From assembly GCA_023426505.1 (NCBI GenBank), contig JAFAAP010000168.1:1-55101 (forward strand): a stretch of DNA of 55,101 nt, given 5' to 3'. Below are positions 25,691-34,496 of the stretch, piece after piece. The notes under the pieces are model-generated. The model worked only from the letters and a program-made list of their open reading frames with translations, searched no databases and was not told where the DNA came from. The stretch is from Pseudomonadota bacterium. GTDB taxonomy: Bacteria; Pseudomonadota; Alphaproteobacteria; Rhizobiales; Beijerinckiaceae. The translations under genes were made by a program, and so were the position numbers. Numbering within the stretch: the stretch's first letter is position 1; the number at the start of each line of letters is the position of its first letter.

Positions 25691-26701
25691 CATGGCGTCG
25701 ATGCGCCGCTCCTCCACATGGCGGAGGAGGAAGTTGCGGAAGGCGCTCTCGTCCTCAAGGGTGAGCCGCACCGGCAGGGCCACTAGGTCCGGCCAATGCT
25801 CCGTCAGATGAGATCCGGCGATGCGAGCAAGATCTTTCTCGGTCGTCACTGCCTGAAGTCCCGCATCCCGCGCCTCTTTTCTCAAGCGCTCGAGATCCGC
25901 CGCCCTGAAGGAACGGTGATCCGCAAAAGCGTTCATGCGTTCGACCGCAGCGCCGCATTCCCGCAGGGTGTCGAAGAACTTTTCCGGCCGGCCGATCCCG
26001 GCGAAGGCCAGGACCCGCTTGCCCCGCAGCGATCCGGCCACGGTCGGATCAGGAGCGAGGCGCCCGAAGAAGACCCTTTTTCCGTACCGCTCCGCCTCAC
26101 GGGCGACCGCTTCTCCGGCCGTGCCGCTTCCGATCACCAGCACCGCGTGGACGGCTCTCCACTGCGTCGCCAGCGGCGCCCGCAGAGGGCCCGAGGGCAG
26201 GGGCAGGCCGTTGCCGATCCCCGTCGCGCCGTCCACCACAGCGATGGCGCAGTCCTTGCGGAGCGACGGATTCTGGAGGCCGTCATCCATGACGACGACG
26301 GTGGCGCCGATCTCCACGGCCAGCCGCGTTCCGGCCGGACGGTCGTGCGAGACGATGGTCCGCCCGCGACGGGCGAGCAGCAGCGGTTCGTCGCCCACGT
26401 CCGCAGCCGTATGGTGCCGCGCGACCTCGATCGGCCCCGCGAGCTTGCCGCCGTACCCCCTGGACAGGAAGGCCGGGCTCTCGCCGGCGGCTTCGAGCAG
26501 GTCCGCGACCGCGAGGGCGGTGGGTGTCTTGCCGGCGCCGCCGGCCGTGAAATTGCCGATGCAGATCACCGGCAACTCGGCCTGGATGCCTTGGCGTCTC
26601 ATGCGCCGCCCGGCGATGCCGCCATAGATCAGGCTTGCGGGACGAAGAAGGTGCGCGAGGGAAGAGGGCGTCGCCTGCCACCAGAAGGCGGGCGCGCGCA
26701 T
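25682..26701 (-). CDS. lpxK: Tetraacyldisaccharide 4'-kinase LpxK
   Basis: Phosphorylates the 4' position of the lipid A precursor at the inner face of the inner membrane. The 339-residue product has an N-terminal membrane-associated helix (MRAPAFWWQATPSSLAHLL), the P-loop GNFTAGGAGKTPTALAVAD, and the family motifs SRGYGGKL and VVVMDDGLQNPSL. Its ATG overlaps the waaA stop (ATGA), indicating translational coupling. It is the last gene of the cysQ-DUF4170-DUF374-waaA-lpxK cluster. Confidence 0.96.
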   Translation of the reverse strand: MRAPAFWWQATPSSLAHLLRPASLIYGGIAGRRMRRQGIQAELPVICIGNFTAGGAGKTPTALAVADLLEAAGESPAFLSRGYGGKLAGPIEVARHHTAADVGDEPLLLARRGRTIVSHDRPAGTRLAVEIGATVVVMDDGLQNPSLRKDCAIAVVDGATGIGNGLPLPSGPLRAPLATQWRAVHAVLVIGSGTAGEAVAREAERYGKRVFFGRLAPDPTVAGSLRGKRVLAFAGIGRPEKFFDTLRECGAAVERMNAFADHRSFRAADLERLRKEARDAGLQAVTTEKDLARIAGSHLTEHWPDLVALPVRLTLEDESAFRNFLLRHVEERRIDAMSS

Positions 26702-27990
26702 CAGCGGCGCGCCCCGAGCTTGGCCTGGACGATGAAGGGCTCGATCGACTGCATGGTCCGGTCCACCGCGCCCCCGAGCACATGCACCGCGTCGGCCGCC
26801 GCGCGAGCCATGTCCCGCGTCAGAGCAGGGTTCGAGAGGAGCCGGCTGACCGCCCGCGCGAGCGCCGCGCTGTCCTTCACCATCAAGGCGCCGCGCGCCT
26901 CGTCGATGGCAGCGTAGATCTCCGCCGCGCTGTGCACGTGCGGGCCGTGCAGGATCGCCGCCCCGAGCTTCGCGGGCTCGATGGGGTTGTGGCCGCCGAT
27001 GGGCACGAGCGTGCCGCCCATGAGCACGATGTTGGCGAGCCGGTAGAACAGGCCCATCTCGCCCACCGTATCCGCCACATAGATGTCCGTCGCCCGGTCC
27101 GGATGCATGCCCTGCGAACGCCGCCCGGCGCGCAGGCCCGCCCGCTCGGCCATTGCGGCGACCTCCGGTCCCCGGTGCGGATGCCGGGGCGCGATGATCG
27201 TCAGGAGATGCGGATGGTGCTGGGCCAGCGCCCGATGCACCGCAACGACGGATTCCTCCTCGCCCGGATGGGTGCTGGCGGCGAGCCAGAGGGGACGGCC
27301 GGCTACGAGCCCCGACAGATGGGCGACCACTCGCGGATCGGCCGGCGGCGGGGCGGAATCGAACTTGAGGTTGCCCGAGACGAGCACCCGCGGCGCGCCG
27401 CGGCGCGCCAGGCGCTCCGCGTCCTCCTGGGTCTGGGCGAGGCAGAGGGCGAAGCGCTCTAGCAGGGAGCCGATGATGCGCGGCAGCTTCTGCCAGCGCT
27501 GGAACGATCGGTCCGACATGCGCGCGTTCACGAGCACGAGCGGAATGTGGCGCTGGTCCAGAGCCATCACCGTGTTGGGCCAGATCTCCGACTCCGCCAC
27601 GAGGGCGAGGTCCGGCTGCCAGTGGTCGAGGAAGCGCCGGACGTAGCGCGGCACGTCGACGGGCACGAACTGGTGGACGGCGCCCGGCGGTAGGCGGCGG
27701 GCGATCAGGGATGCCGAGGTCTTCGTGCCGGAGGTGACCAGCACCGCCATCCCGCGCTGGGTGAGGCGCTCCACCACAGGCAGGAGCGACAGGGTCTCGC
27801 CGATGCTGGCGCCATGGACCCACACCAGATGCCCCTTGGGACGGGCGCGGCTGGGATAGCCTTGACGCTCGCCCAGGCGGGTCCGGTCCTCGCGCCCTTT
27901 TCGCTGACGCCAGTAGAGCAGTCCGACCACGGCCGGCTCGAGGATCGCGGTGGCGGTGCGGTAGGTCCTGACGAGGAAGGGAAGGCTCAT
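26701..27990 (-). CDS. waaA: 3-deoxy-D-manno-octulosonic acid (Kdo) transferase
   Basis: Transfers Kdo from CMP-Kdo to lipid IVA. The 429-residue product opens with a membrane anchor and the KdtA block RKGREDRTRLGERQGYPS, then VWVHGASIGETLSLLP containing the acceptor-side Glu. The GT-B C-terminal domain has LVNARMSDRSFQRW, STHPGEE, LMGGTLVPIGGHNPIEPAKLG and HGPHVH. The start overlaps the stop of the DUF374 gene by four bases (ATGA), and its own stop overlaps the lpxK start. Also called kdtA. Confidence 0.97.
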   Translation of the reverse strand: MSLPFLVRTYRTATAILEPAVVGLLYWRQRKGREDRTRLGERQGYPSRARPKGHLVWVHGASIGETLSLLPVVERLTQRGMAVLVTSGTKTSASLIARRLPPGAVHQFVPVDVPRYVRRFLDHWQPDLALVAESEIWPNTVMALDQRHIPLVLVNARMSDRSFQRWQKLPRIIGSLLERFALCLAQTQEDAERLARRGAPRVLVSGNLKFDSAPPPADPRVVAHLSGLVAGRPLWLAASTHPGEEESVVAVHRALAQHHPHLLTIIAPRHPHRGPEVAAMAERAGLRAGRRSQGMHPDRATDIYVADTVGEMGLFYRLANIVLMGGTLVPIGGHNPIEPAKLGAAILHGPHVHSAAEIYAAIDEARGALMVKDSAALARAVSRLLSNPALTRDMARAAADAVHVLGGAVDRTMQSIEPFIVQAKLGARR

Positions 27991-28742
27991 GCGCGCGAGC
28001 CTCCCGCAAGCGCCGCCTCATGCCTCTCGGCACGAACCTTGGCGCCGGGATCCTTCTGGCCGATCAGCCCGTAGGCGCGCTCGTGCACGGCGTCCAGCTC
28101 CCGCTCCACGGACAGGCGCAGGGCCTCGAGGGTCTGCGGGTCCGCATCGCGCGGCACGTGAATGGGATCGCCCAGCACCATGGCGCCCCGGCCGAAGGGC
28201 AGGCCGATGCTGGCCCTGTCCCAGCTGTCGAAGTCGATGCGTCGGCTCGTCACCACCGCGACGGGCACGATGGGGCGCCCGGACATTTGGGCCAGGGTCA
28301 CGATGCCCTCGCCGCAGACCCGGGCGATCTTCGGAATGTCGGCGGTCATCACCACCATTTCGCCGTCGCTCAGGGCCCGCAGCATCGCCCGCATGGCCGC
28401 CACGCCGCCCTTCTTGCGGATGTCGCGTCCCCGCGCGCCGGAGCCGCGGATCGCCCGCACGCCCAGATGGCGTAGCGCGATGGCGTTGAACTCGCCGTCG
28501 CCGGAGCGCGACACGAGGCTCGCGGCCCGGTCCTGGGGCCGCTTTGCGAAATGGATCATGAAATGCTGCCCGTGCCACATGGCGGCGATCACGGGCATCA
28601 TGGGGCCGATCCGGTCATAGGCATCCGCCGGCTCCATGACGAACCGGTTCGTGCGCCGCACGAGCTTGAGATAGCCCGCGACGAGCCCGCCCAGGGCCTC
28701 CTGGACGGCGCGCGCACGGATGATGCGTTTGACGAAGCTCAT
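27987..28742 (-). CDS. DUF374 lysophospholipid acyltransferase family protein
   Basis: 251 residues related to the PlsC/LPLAT acyltransferase fold. The block AAMWHGQHFMIHFA supplies the expected active-site His with a Gln in place of the usual downstream acidic residue; SRSGDGEF, IRGSGARGRDIRKKGG and MTADIPKIARVCGEGIVTLAQ follow. DUF374 proteins in this position are regularly found with waaA and lpxK, so addition of an acyl chain to lipid A or a related lipid is likely, but the acceptor is unknown. Four-base overlap with waaA; 12 bases after the DUF4170 gene. Confidence 0.88.
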   Translation of the reverse strand: MSFVKRIIRARAVQEALGGLVAGYLKLVRRTNRFVMEPADAYDRIGPMMPVIAAMWHGQHFMIHFAKRPQDRAASLVSRSGDGEFNAIALRHLGVRAIRGSGARGRDIRKKGGVAAMRAMLRALSDGEMVVMTADIPKIARVCGEGIVTLAQMSGRPIVPVAVVTSRRIDFDSWDRASIGLPFGRGAMVLGDPIHVPRDADPQTLEALRLSVERELDAVHERAYGLIGQKDPGAKVRAERHEAALAGGSRA

Positions 28743-28754
28743 CGCCTGCGACGA

Positions 28755-28988
28755 TCAGCTCTGCTGCGGATCCAGCAGGCGGTGCAGGTGCACGATGAAA
28801 TAGCGCATGTGCGCGTTGTCCACGCTCGCCTGCGCCTTGGCCTTCCAGGCCGCGTGGGCGGTCGCGTAGTTCGGGTAGATCCCGACGATGTCCAGCTTCG
28901 AAAGATCCCGGAAATCCACGGAATCGAGATTGGTGAGCTCGCCCCCGAAAACCAGGTGAAGGAGTTGCTTGCCGGGCTGGTCGGTCAT
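28755..28988 (-). CDS. DUF4170 domain protein
   Basis: 77 residues of a small conserved alphaproteobacterial family of unknown function (LLHLVFGGELTNLDSVDFRDLSKLDIVGIYPNYATAHAAWKAKAQASVDNAHMRYFIVHLHRLL). Soluble, no cysteines, no signal peptide. AGGAGA lies upstream of the ATG, somewhat far. It sits between cysQ and the DUF374 acyltransferase gene, an order I recall from other Hyphomicrobiales, so a link to envelope synthesis is plausible but unproven. Confidence 0.85.
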   Translation of the reverse strand: MTDQPGKQLLHLVFGGELTNLDSVDFRDLSKLDIVGIYPNYATAHAAWKAKAQASVDNAHMRYFIVHLHRLLDPQQS

Positions 28989-29044
28989 GGTGAAAGGATT
29001 CTCCTAGGGAAACGCAATAGAGTTGCCGAACGAGGCTGTTCAGT

Positions 29045-29893
29045 TCAGGTCCTCATGGCTCCAATAGCACGGGGATGCAACCGTGACGCAACGGCAACCA
29101 TCTCGTCATGGCGCGGTTGCGGCTTGTTGTACGCAGGGGCGGTTCCGTCGAAGTCGGTCAGGAGGGCGCCAGCCTCGTGCAGGATCAGATCGGCAGCGGC
29201 AATGTCCCAGTCGTGGGCGTTGGACGAGACGAGTCCGACATCAATGGAGCCTTCCGCCACCCGGGCAAGGCGCAGGGCCAGGGAAGGCACCTTCGGCAGG
29301 TGCTGGATCGGGCCCGTGTGGCGGGCGAATCGGTCCACGAGCGGCTTCGGTCCGGCGACCCGCGGGTCCTTCGGCGTCCCTCCGGACAGATGGAGCCGTT
29401 CGCCATTGCGCCAGGCGCCTCTGCCGATCCGCGCCTCGTAGAGATGATCGTGGACCGGCGCATAGATGACGCCGAGCACGGGTCGCCCGTCCTCGACGAG
29501 AGCGATGGAGACGGACCAGTCCGGGTGTCCGGTCGAGAAGGCGCGGGTGCCGTCGATCGGATCGACGATCCAGACAAGCCGCGTGCCGAGACGCGTCGGA
29601 TTGTCCGCCGTCTCCTCCGACAGCCATGCGGCCTCGGGCAGAAGCCCGGCGAGATGGTCCTTGAGGAAGGTGTCGACGGCGATGTCCGCCTCCGTCACCG
29701 GCGAGGAGTGTTCCTTGTACCAGAGGCGCGCCGCCGTCTTCGTGCCGGAACGGTAGAAGGGCAGGGCGATCGCGCCCGCCTGACGCGCCGCATCGCGCAC
29801 GGCCTGACCGAGGGAGGAGGGAAAATCGGAAGGAGCAAGCATCGGGAGGAGATGGGGAGCAGCGGCGGAAGATGCCACCCGGGCCGATACCAT
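29045..29893 (-). CDS. cysQ: 3'(2'),5'-bisphosphate nucleotidase / inositol monophosphatase family protein (CysQ-like)
   Basis: Lithium-sensitive metal-dependent phosphatase fold; CysQ removes the 3' phosphate from PAP formed in sulfate assimilation. The 282-residue product shows the three metal motifs: SEE (AAWLSEETAD), DPIDGTRAF and, near the C terminus, HDWDIAAADLILHEAGALLTDFDG. SPVTEADIAVD near residue 65 is also typical. Start is uncertain: the ATG at 29893 has AGGGAA upstream, while an ATG at 29842 would remove 17 residues. It is the first gene of the LPS cluster, though its own role is nucleotide or inositol phosphate turnover. Confidence 0.88.
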   Translation of the reverse strand: MVSARVASSAAAPHLLPMLAPSDFPSSLGQAVRDAARQAGAIALPFYRSGTKTAARLWYKEHSSPVTEADIAVDTFLKDHLAGLLPEAAWLSEETADNPTRLGTRLVWIVDPIDGTRAFSTGHPDWSVSIALVEDGRPVLGVIYAPVHDHLYEARIGRGAWRNGERLHLSGGTPKDPRVAGPKPLVDRFARHTGPIQHLPKVPSLALRLARVAEGSIDVGLVSSNAHDWDIAAADLILHEAGALLTDFDGTAPAYNKPQPRHDEMVAVASRLHPRAIGAMRT

Positions 29894-30070
29894 ACCGGAG
29901 TTCCCTGAGCGAGATGGAAGGTTTTGTTGATCATCAGACTCGAAACCGTCCCGGCAACGCTCCCTTAACCTAAGCTCTTAAGCCGATCGGCACGGGGAGC
30001 GGTCCAGGTTGTTCCCGCCGCGAGCGGTCCGCAGAGGCCGCCGATCGGCGCGAAACCAACGACTTCAGGG

Positions 30071-30541
30071 ATGAGACAGGTGACACACAGGAGCGGGCTC
30101 GACCCTTTAACCGGTGGAGCAGGGCATGCGGCCCAGGTTCACGCTTATCCCGAAACCGTCATCGGCCGGTTCGGAACCTCCGCCACGGCGCTGGCCCTGC
30201 AGGCCGACCCGAACGGCTGCGACTTCCGCCTCGTACTCCTCGCCGGCACCCGGGCGCTCATGACCCTCGGTCCTTACGCGGAGGAGGACGTGGTGGCCGA
30301 GTGGCGCGCGCTCGGCGCCGCAGCCGGCCTTCCCCTGACGGTGAGGTTCTCCAACGGGTCGGTCATGGCCCTGTACCGGCAGGTCGGGCGGCTCCAGGTC
30401 GGGCCGTTGTGGCCGCGCAGCCGTCACAAGCTGCTCACCTCCCGCCGTCCCCGCTTCCTGACGCGGCGCAAGACGGGGTGCATGCCCGCCCGGCCGCACG
30501 TGTTCCGGGAGCAGGAGATCATCGCGCGTCTTGATGCTTGA
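30071..30541 (+). CDS. Conserved protein of unknown function (probably DUF6101)
   Basis: 156 residues, soluble. The C-terminal block HKLLTSRRPRFLTRRKTG is strongly basic and resembles the family annotated DUF6101 in Hyphomicrobiales; I am moderately sure of that assignment. The centre is DFRLVLLAGTRALMTLGPYAEEDVVAEWRALG. No signal peptide or catalytic motif. The 177-base upstream region has two copies of the palindrome GCCGATCGGC (29982-29991, 30040-30049) and two of GAGCGGTCC between them. Convergent with ubiA, whose stop is three bases beyond. Confidence 0.7.
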   Translation: MRQVTHRSGLDPLTGGAGHAAQVHAYPETVIGRFGTSATALALQADPNGCDFRLVLLAGTRALMTLGPYAEEDVVAEWRALGAAAGLPLTVRFSNGSVMALYRQVGRLQVGPLWPRSRHKLLTSRRPRFLTRRKTGCMPARPHVFREQEIIARLDA

Positions 30542-30544
30542 GCC

Positions 30545-31483
30545 TCACAGAGCCCGGAGGGCGCTTTCCAGCGTCATCGCCGCAAAAAGGATCAGGCCCG
30601 CATCGCGGTTGGAGCGGAAAAGGCGCAGCGCGCCGGCCCCGTCCGAGCGGTCGATCCGGGCTACCTGCCAGCCGAGGTGGAGGGCAAAGACCGCAAGGCC
30701 CGCGAAGGCGATCGGGCCCGCATCGGCCAGGATGAACGCCGCCACCATGAACACCACGGTCAAGGCGTAGCAGGTGGCGACACCGAGGCGGACCTTCTCG
30801 CCGAAGAAGCGGGCGGAAGACTTGATGCCCACCACCTCGTCGTCCTCAATGTCCTGAAGGGCATAGATGGTGTCGTAGCCCACAACCCAAGCGATGCTGC
30901 CGAGGTAGAGCGCGACCGCGGGGGCGCTCAAGGATCCGAAGGCCGCGGCCCATCCCATCAGGGCGCCCCAGGCGAAGGCCAGCCCCAGCACGATCTGCGG
31001 CATCCAGAAGAACCGCTTCATGAACGGGTACAGCGCCACGATCCCGAGCGATGCGAAGCCCGTGGCGATGGCGAAGCCGTTGAACTGGAGCAGGACGGCG
31101 AGGCCCACGAGGCACTGGAGGATCAGGAACGTGACTGCGCCCTTGAGGCTCACCTGGCCGGACGGAAGGGGACGCCCGCGGGTCCGCTCGACCTTGGTGT
31201 CGAGGTCCCGGTCGACGATGTCGTTATAGGTGCAGCCGGCCCCGCGCATGGCGACTGCGCCGATGAGGAAGAGAACGCAGTGGAACGGGTCCGCCCAGGG
31301 ACGGCCCGCCGCGAGGGCCGCGAGAGCCGCGGACCACCAGCACGGGAGGAGCAGGAGCCACCAGCCGATCGGCCGCTCGATGCGGGCGAGGCGCAGATAG
31401 GGCCTCAGCCCGACGGGAGCCAGACGGTCGGCCCAATGGCCCCGGACGGCATCGGGCAAGGCGGACGCAGCGGGGCGCTCCAT
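30545..31483 (-). CDS. ubiA: 4-hydroxybenzoate octaprenyltransferase UbiA
   Basis: Attaches the polyprenyl chain to 4-hydroxybenzoate in ubiquinone synthesis; an integral inner-membrane enzyme. 312 residues with eight to nine hydrophobic segments. The two Asp-rich motifs that bind magnesium-diphosphate are N87-DIVDRDLD and, in the second half, DIEDDEVVGIKSSA. RIERPIGWWLLLLP near residue 35 is typical. It lies 15 bases after a secreted-protein gene on the same strand and is convergent with the DUF6101-like gene. Confidence 0.96.
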   Translation of the reverse strand: MERPAASALPDAVRGHWADRLAPVGLRPYLRLARIERPIGWWLLLLPCWWSAALAALAAGRPWADPFHCVLFLIGAVAMRGAGCTYNDIVDRDLDTKVERTRGRPLPSGQVSLKGAVTFLILQCLVGLAVLLQFNGFAIATGFASLGIVALYPFMKRFFWMPQIVLGLAFAWGALMGWAAAFGSLSAPAVALYLGSIAWVVGYDTIYALQDIEDDEVVGIKSSARFFGEKVRLGVATCYALTVVFMVAAFILADAGPIAFAGLAVFALHLGWQVARIDRSDGAGALRLFRSNRDAGLILFAAMTLESALRAL

Positions 31484-31498
31484 GGAAAGGCCGTCGTC

Positions 31499-31969
31499 TT
31501 AGAGCGCACCCTTCGGCATGGTGTAGGAGCCGGTGAGGCCGCCGCCGCCGAGCAGGCCCTGGCGGCCCTGCTGCTGCTGGGCCTGCTTCGCCTTCTTCTC
31601 CATCTCGGCAACCTTCGCAGCGGCCGTGCAGGCCTGGCCCTTCATGTTTTGGGCGCGCTTGTGGTCTTCCGTGAAGCTCTGGGCGAACTGGTCGGGAACC
31701 TGGCACCAATCCTTGTTGGCGTTGAGCCACTTCACGCCGACTTCGCCGTTTGCGACGAGCTTGGTGAAGGCGCCGCAGGCGGCGCGCGGGTCCATCTGCT
31801 TCTTCTTGCCCTCGCCGCCGAGCTTGTTGATCTGCTGAATCAGGCTCTGGCGTTCGCTGAGGAATTTCTGCGCGTCCTGGCAGGAGCTCGACTGAGCCAG
31901 GGCCGGAGCGGCCGCAAAAATGCCAGCGGCGGCAAACGCAGCCGTGAGGTGCGAACGGAAATGCGTCAT
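31499..31969 (-). CDS. Secreted protein of unknown function
   Basis: 156 residues from the ATG at 31969, which gives a clear Sec signal peptide (MTHFRSHLTAAFAAAGIF...ALA-QSSSC). The mature protein is helical, with coiled-coil potential in two Lys/Gln-rich stretches (FLSERQSLIQQINKLGG; KVAEMEKKAKQAQQQQ) and four cysteines (SCQDA, AACGAF, DWCQVP, QACTAA) that could form two disulfides. The C terminus is Gly-rich (LLGGGGLTGSY). I do not recognise a named family. It precedes ubiA by 15 bases and may be cotranscribed. An in-frame start at 31990 would add seven residues before the signal peptide. Confidence 0.8.
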   Translation of the reverse strand: MTHFRSHLTAAFAAAGIFAAAPALAQSSSCQDAQKFLSERQSLIQQINKLGGEGKKKQMDPRAACGAFTKLVANGEVGVKWLNANKDWCQVPDQFAQSFTEDHKRAQNMKGQACTAAAKVAEMEKKAKQAQQQQGRQGLLGGGGLTGSYTMPKGAL

Positions 31970-32245
31970 TGGCAAAAGTCCTTCAAACAAGCGCGCGACG
32001 TCTCGCGAGCCGGTGCTCTGTTAGCAGGTTAAGGCCCTTCAGGCCAAGCGGCGAATGGCCCCGCACAGGTAACAAGGTGTCCTGGCGCACCTAAATTCCG
32101 TGTGACCGGGCACCCTGCGCCCCTCCCATGAGAGGGGGCAAATTGCTAAGAGAAGGTTTCCCTCCGCCCGGAGCGGCACCTGTCCGGGCCGTCCGACGGG
32201 CTGCGGAAGCGCCGCTCCGCCCCATTCTCGAGCGTACATCGCGGG

Positions 32246-32998
32246 ATGACCATGGCTGCTTACGACTTCAATGCCCCCCGCCTGTTCGTGGAGGCGCCGC
32301 TTCGGGCCGGGGAACGCATCCCTCTGGACCGTGGCCAGGCCAATTACCTGCTGAACGTCCTGCGCCTCAAGGCCGGCGAGCCGGTCCTGGTTTTCAACGG
32401 CCGGGACGGCGAGTGGCGGACCGAGGTTTCGGTCGAGGGGCGCAAGTCGGCCGATCTGGCATGCGTCGAGCAGACCCGCGCGCAGTCGCCCCGGCCGGAT
32501 CTCGTCTATGCCTTCGCGCCTCTCAAGCACGCGCGCCTCGACTATATGGTGCAGAAGGCGGTCGAGATGGGAGCGGGGGTTCTCCAGCCGGTCATCACCC
32601 GCCGGACCCAGAGCACCCGGGTCAATCTCGAGCGCATGCGGAGTAACGCCATCGAGGCGGCGGAGCAGTGCGGCATCCTGTCGATCCCGGAGATCCGGGA
32701 CGAGATCAATTTCGATAAATTCGTCAATGGCTTGGAGAAGGGCCGACTGGTCGTCTTCTGCGACGAGGATGCGCCCGTCTCGAACCCTGTCCAGGCGCTG
32801 TCAAGCTTCGGGAACAAGAAGGCCGGTCTCGTCGTTGTCGTGGGCCCCGAGGGGGGCTTTACCGACCCGGAGAGAGCGCTTGTTGTCGCCCACGAAAGTT
32901 GTGTTCGCGTATCGTTGGGACCGCGAATCTTGCGCGCCGACACAGCCGCCGTTGCGGCACTGGCGGTCGTTCAGTCCGTGCTTGGCGATTGGAGCTGA
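32246..32998 (+). CDS. rsmE: 16S rRNA (uracil(1498)-N(3))-methyltransferase RsmE
   Basis: Methylates U1498 of 16S rRNA. The 250-residue product has the N-terminal PUA-like domain (RLFVEAPL..., NYLLNVLRLKAGEPVLVFNGRDGEW) and the SPOUT knot with VVVVGPEGGFTDPE and LGPRILRADTAAVAAL, the cofactor loops of the family. An inverted repeat CGGAGCGGC...GCCGCTCCG lies in the leader, roughly 30-80 bases upstream. The rsmE-gshA neighbourhood is common in alphaproteobacteria; here another ligase gene is placed between them. Confidence 0.95.
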   Translation: MTMAAYDFNAPRLFVEAPLRAGERIPLDRGQANYLLNVLRLKAGEPVLVFNGRDGEWRTEVSVEGRKSADLACVEQTRAQSPRPDLVYAFAPLKHARLDYMVQKAVEMGAGVLQPVITRRTQSTRVNLERMRSNAIEAAEQCGILSIPEIRDEINFDKFVNGLEKGRLVVFCDEDAPVSNPVQALSSFGNKKAGLVVVVGPEGGFTDPERALVVAHESCVRVSLGPRILRADTAAVAALAVVQSVLGDWS

Positions 32999-33170
32999 TC
33001 CGACCATCCGACGATGGCCGTCCGTGATCCTCCTCTAGCTTCAGAAGCTTAGCAGTTTATGCCAGACAGGCCCCAATCTCGCCCCATTCAGGGGCAGGTT
33101 GGAGCCCGCGCTCGCAAGAAGATCTCCCCAGATCATCGGCAACAGGAATAATAAGTTTGAGGAAGACAAA

Positions 33171-34310
33171 ATGAGCGGGGATTACAAGTTCGGTATCGAA
33201 GAGGAATACTTCGTCAACGATGCCGCCAAGCGCGACGTCGCTCGAGGAAAGGTGAAGGAATTCTTCGACAAGTGCCGCCATGAGCTCTCGGAAGACATTC
33301 AGCCCGAGATGCTCGAGCCCCAGATCGAGATCGCCACGAAGCCGTCCCTCGACTTCGCCGATGCGCGGACGCAGCTCGTCGACCTCCGGTCATCGGTGGG
33401 CGCGATCGCCCGCGACCACAACTTGACCGTGATGGCGTCCGGGACCCATCCGCTCGCCATGTGGGCGCGGGTGCGCCCGAATGCCCAGCCGCGCTACGGC
33501 AAGGTCATGCACGACCTGCAGATGGTCGGCAGCCGCGTGGTGGTCTGCGGCATGCATGTCCATGTGGAGGTGCCGGATCTGGCCGCTCGCGTGGACATCA
33601 TGAACCGGATCCAGCCCTATCTACCGCTGCTCCTGGCGCTCTCGACCTCCTCGCCTTTCTGGCAGTCGCAGCGCACGGGCCTGCTCGGCTATCGCCTCGC
33701 CGCCTATCGCGAGCTGCCGCGCACTGGCCTGCCCGATCTGTTCCAGGACGCGGCGGACTACCAGCGCTACATCGACACCCTCGTGGCGGCCCGCGCCATC
33801 GAGAACTCGAGCTATGTGTGGTGGGTGATCCGTCCGTCGCTGAAGCACCCGACCCTGGAGCTCCGGGTGGCGGACAGCTGCACGCGGGTCGACGACACCC
33901 TTGCGATCGCTGCCCTGTATCGCTGCCTCGTGCGCCGTCTCCACCGCGACCCGACGCTCAACGCCGGCCAGACCGGCGCCTCCCGGGCGATCAACGACGA
34001 GAACGGCTGGCGGGCGCAGCGCTACGGCATCCATGGAAGCTTCGTCGACGAGGCGTCGCGCAGCGCCAAGCCCGTCCGGCAGATCCTGGACGAGACCCTC
34101 GACCTCGTAGCCGAGGACGCGAAGGCGCTCAGCTGCGAGCGGGAGCTCGACCTCGCCCGCTGGATCGTCGCCCGCGGCACCAGCGCCGATCAGCAGCTCG
34201 CCCTCTATACGGAGGCCCTTGGCCGCGGCCTGTCGAACCGCGATGCCCTGGCCGGCGTGGTGGACTGGCTGTCCGCCGAGACGGTCGGCGACACCATGGT
34301 GCGGCACTGA
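33171..34310 (+). CDS. Carboxylate-amine ligase, YbdK/GCS2 family
   Basis: 379-residue member of the glutamate-cysteine ligase 2 superfamily. The opening YKFGIEEEYFVND holds the Glu cluster that binds magnesium-ATP in this fold, followed by EMLEPQIEIATKPS, MASGTHPLAMWARVRP and GMHVHVEVPD; the C-terminal half has WWVIRPSLKHPTLELRVADSC. YbdK proteins have weak glutamate-cysteine ligase activity in vitro and their real substrates are unknown. GAGGAAG precedes the ATG at 33171. The gene is directly followed by gshA, a more distant member of the same fold, so this locus has two GCS2-type ligases in a row. I see no sign of decay. Confidence 0.88.
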   Translation: MSGDYKFGIEEEYFVNDAAKRDVARGKVKEFFDKCRHELSEDIQPEMLEPQIEIATKPSLDFADARTQLVDLRSSVGAIARDHNLTVMASGTHPLAMWARVRPNAQPRYGKVMHDLQMVGSRVVVCGMHVHVEVPDLAARVDIMNRIQPYLPLLLALSTSSPFWQSQRTGLLGYRLAAYRELPRTGLPDLFQDAADYQRYIDTLVAARAIENSSYVWWVIRPSLKHPTLELRVADSCTRVDDTLAIAALYRCLVRRLHRDPTLNAGQTGASRAINDENGWRAQRYGIHGSFVDEASRSAKPVRQILDETLDLVAEDAKALSCERELDLARWIVARGTSADQQLALYTEALGRGLSNRDALAGVVDWLSAETVGDTMVRH

Positions 34311-34457
34311 TCGGCTCCTCCCGTCCGAGCCGAGCGGCCGGGGCGATGGTGTCACGGCCGCGCCTTCCTGCAGGGCATGCATGGGTGCTCCCATCAATCT
34401 GTCGGCGGCGCATTGCAGCTCGGCCTTAACCCGCCTATCTACACTCGACTTGATTCA

Positions 34458-34482
34458 GCGCGGCACCCGGCCGCGCTTTTCT
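34458..34482 (+). terminator. Rho-independent terminator or attenuator hairpin just before gshA
   Basis: GCGCGG (34458-34463) and CCGCGC (34471-34476) pair around a 7-base loop and are followed by TTTTCT. It ends only about 15 bases before the gshA start codon. It would terminate the YbdK-like transcript; any message reaching gshA from upstream must read through it, and the hairpin abuts the gshA ribosome site. Confidence 0.65.
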
Positions 34483-34496
34483 GCATGAGGTGATGC

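Noticed and set aside
32128..32646. Plus-strand frame overlapping the rsmE start
   Set aside because: Runs out of frame through the recognised RsmE domain and shows no motif.
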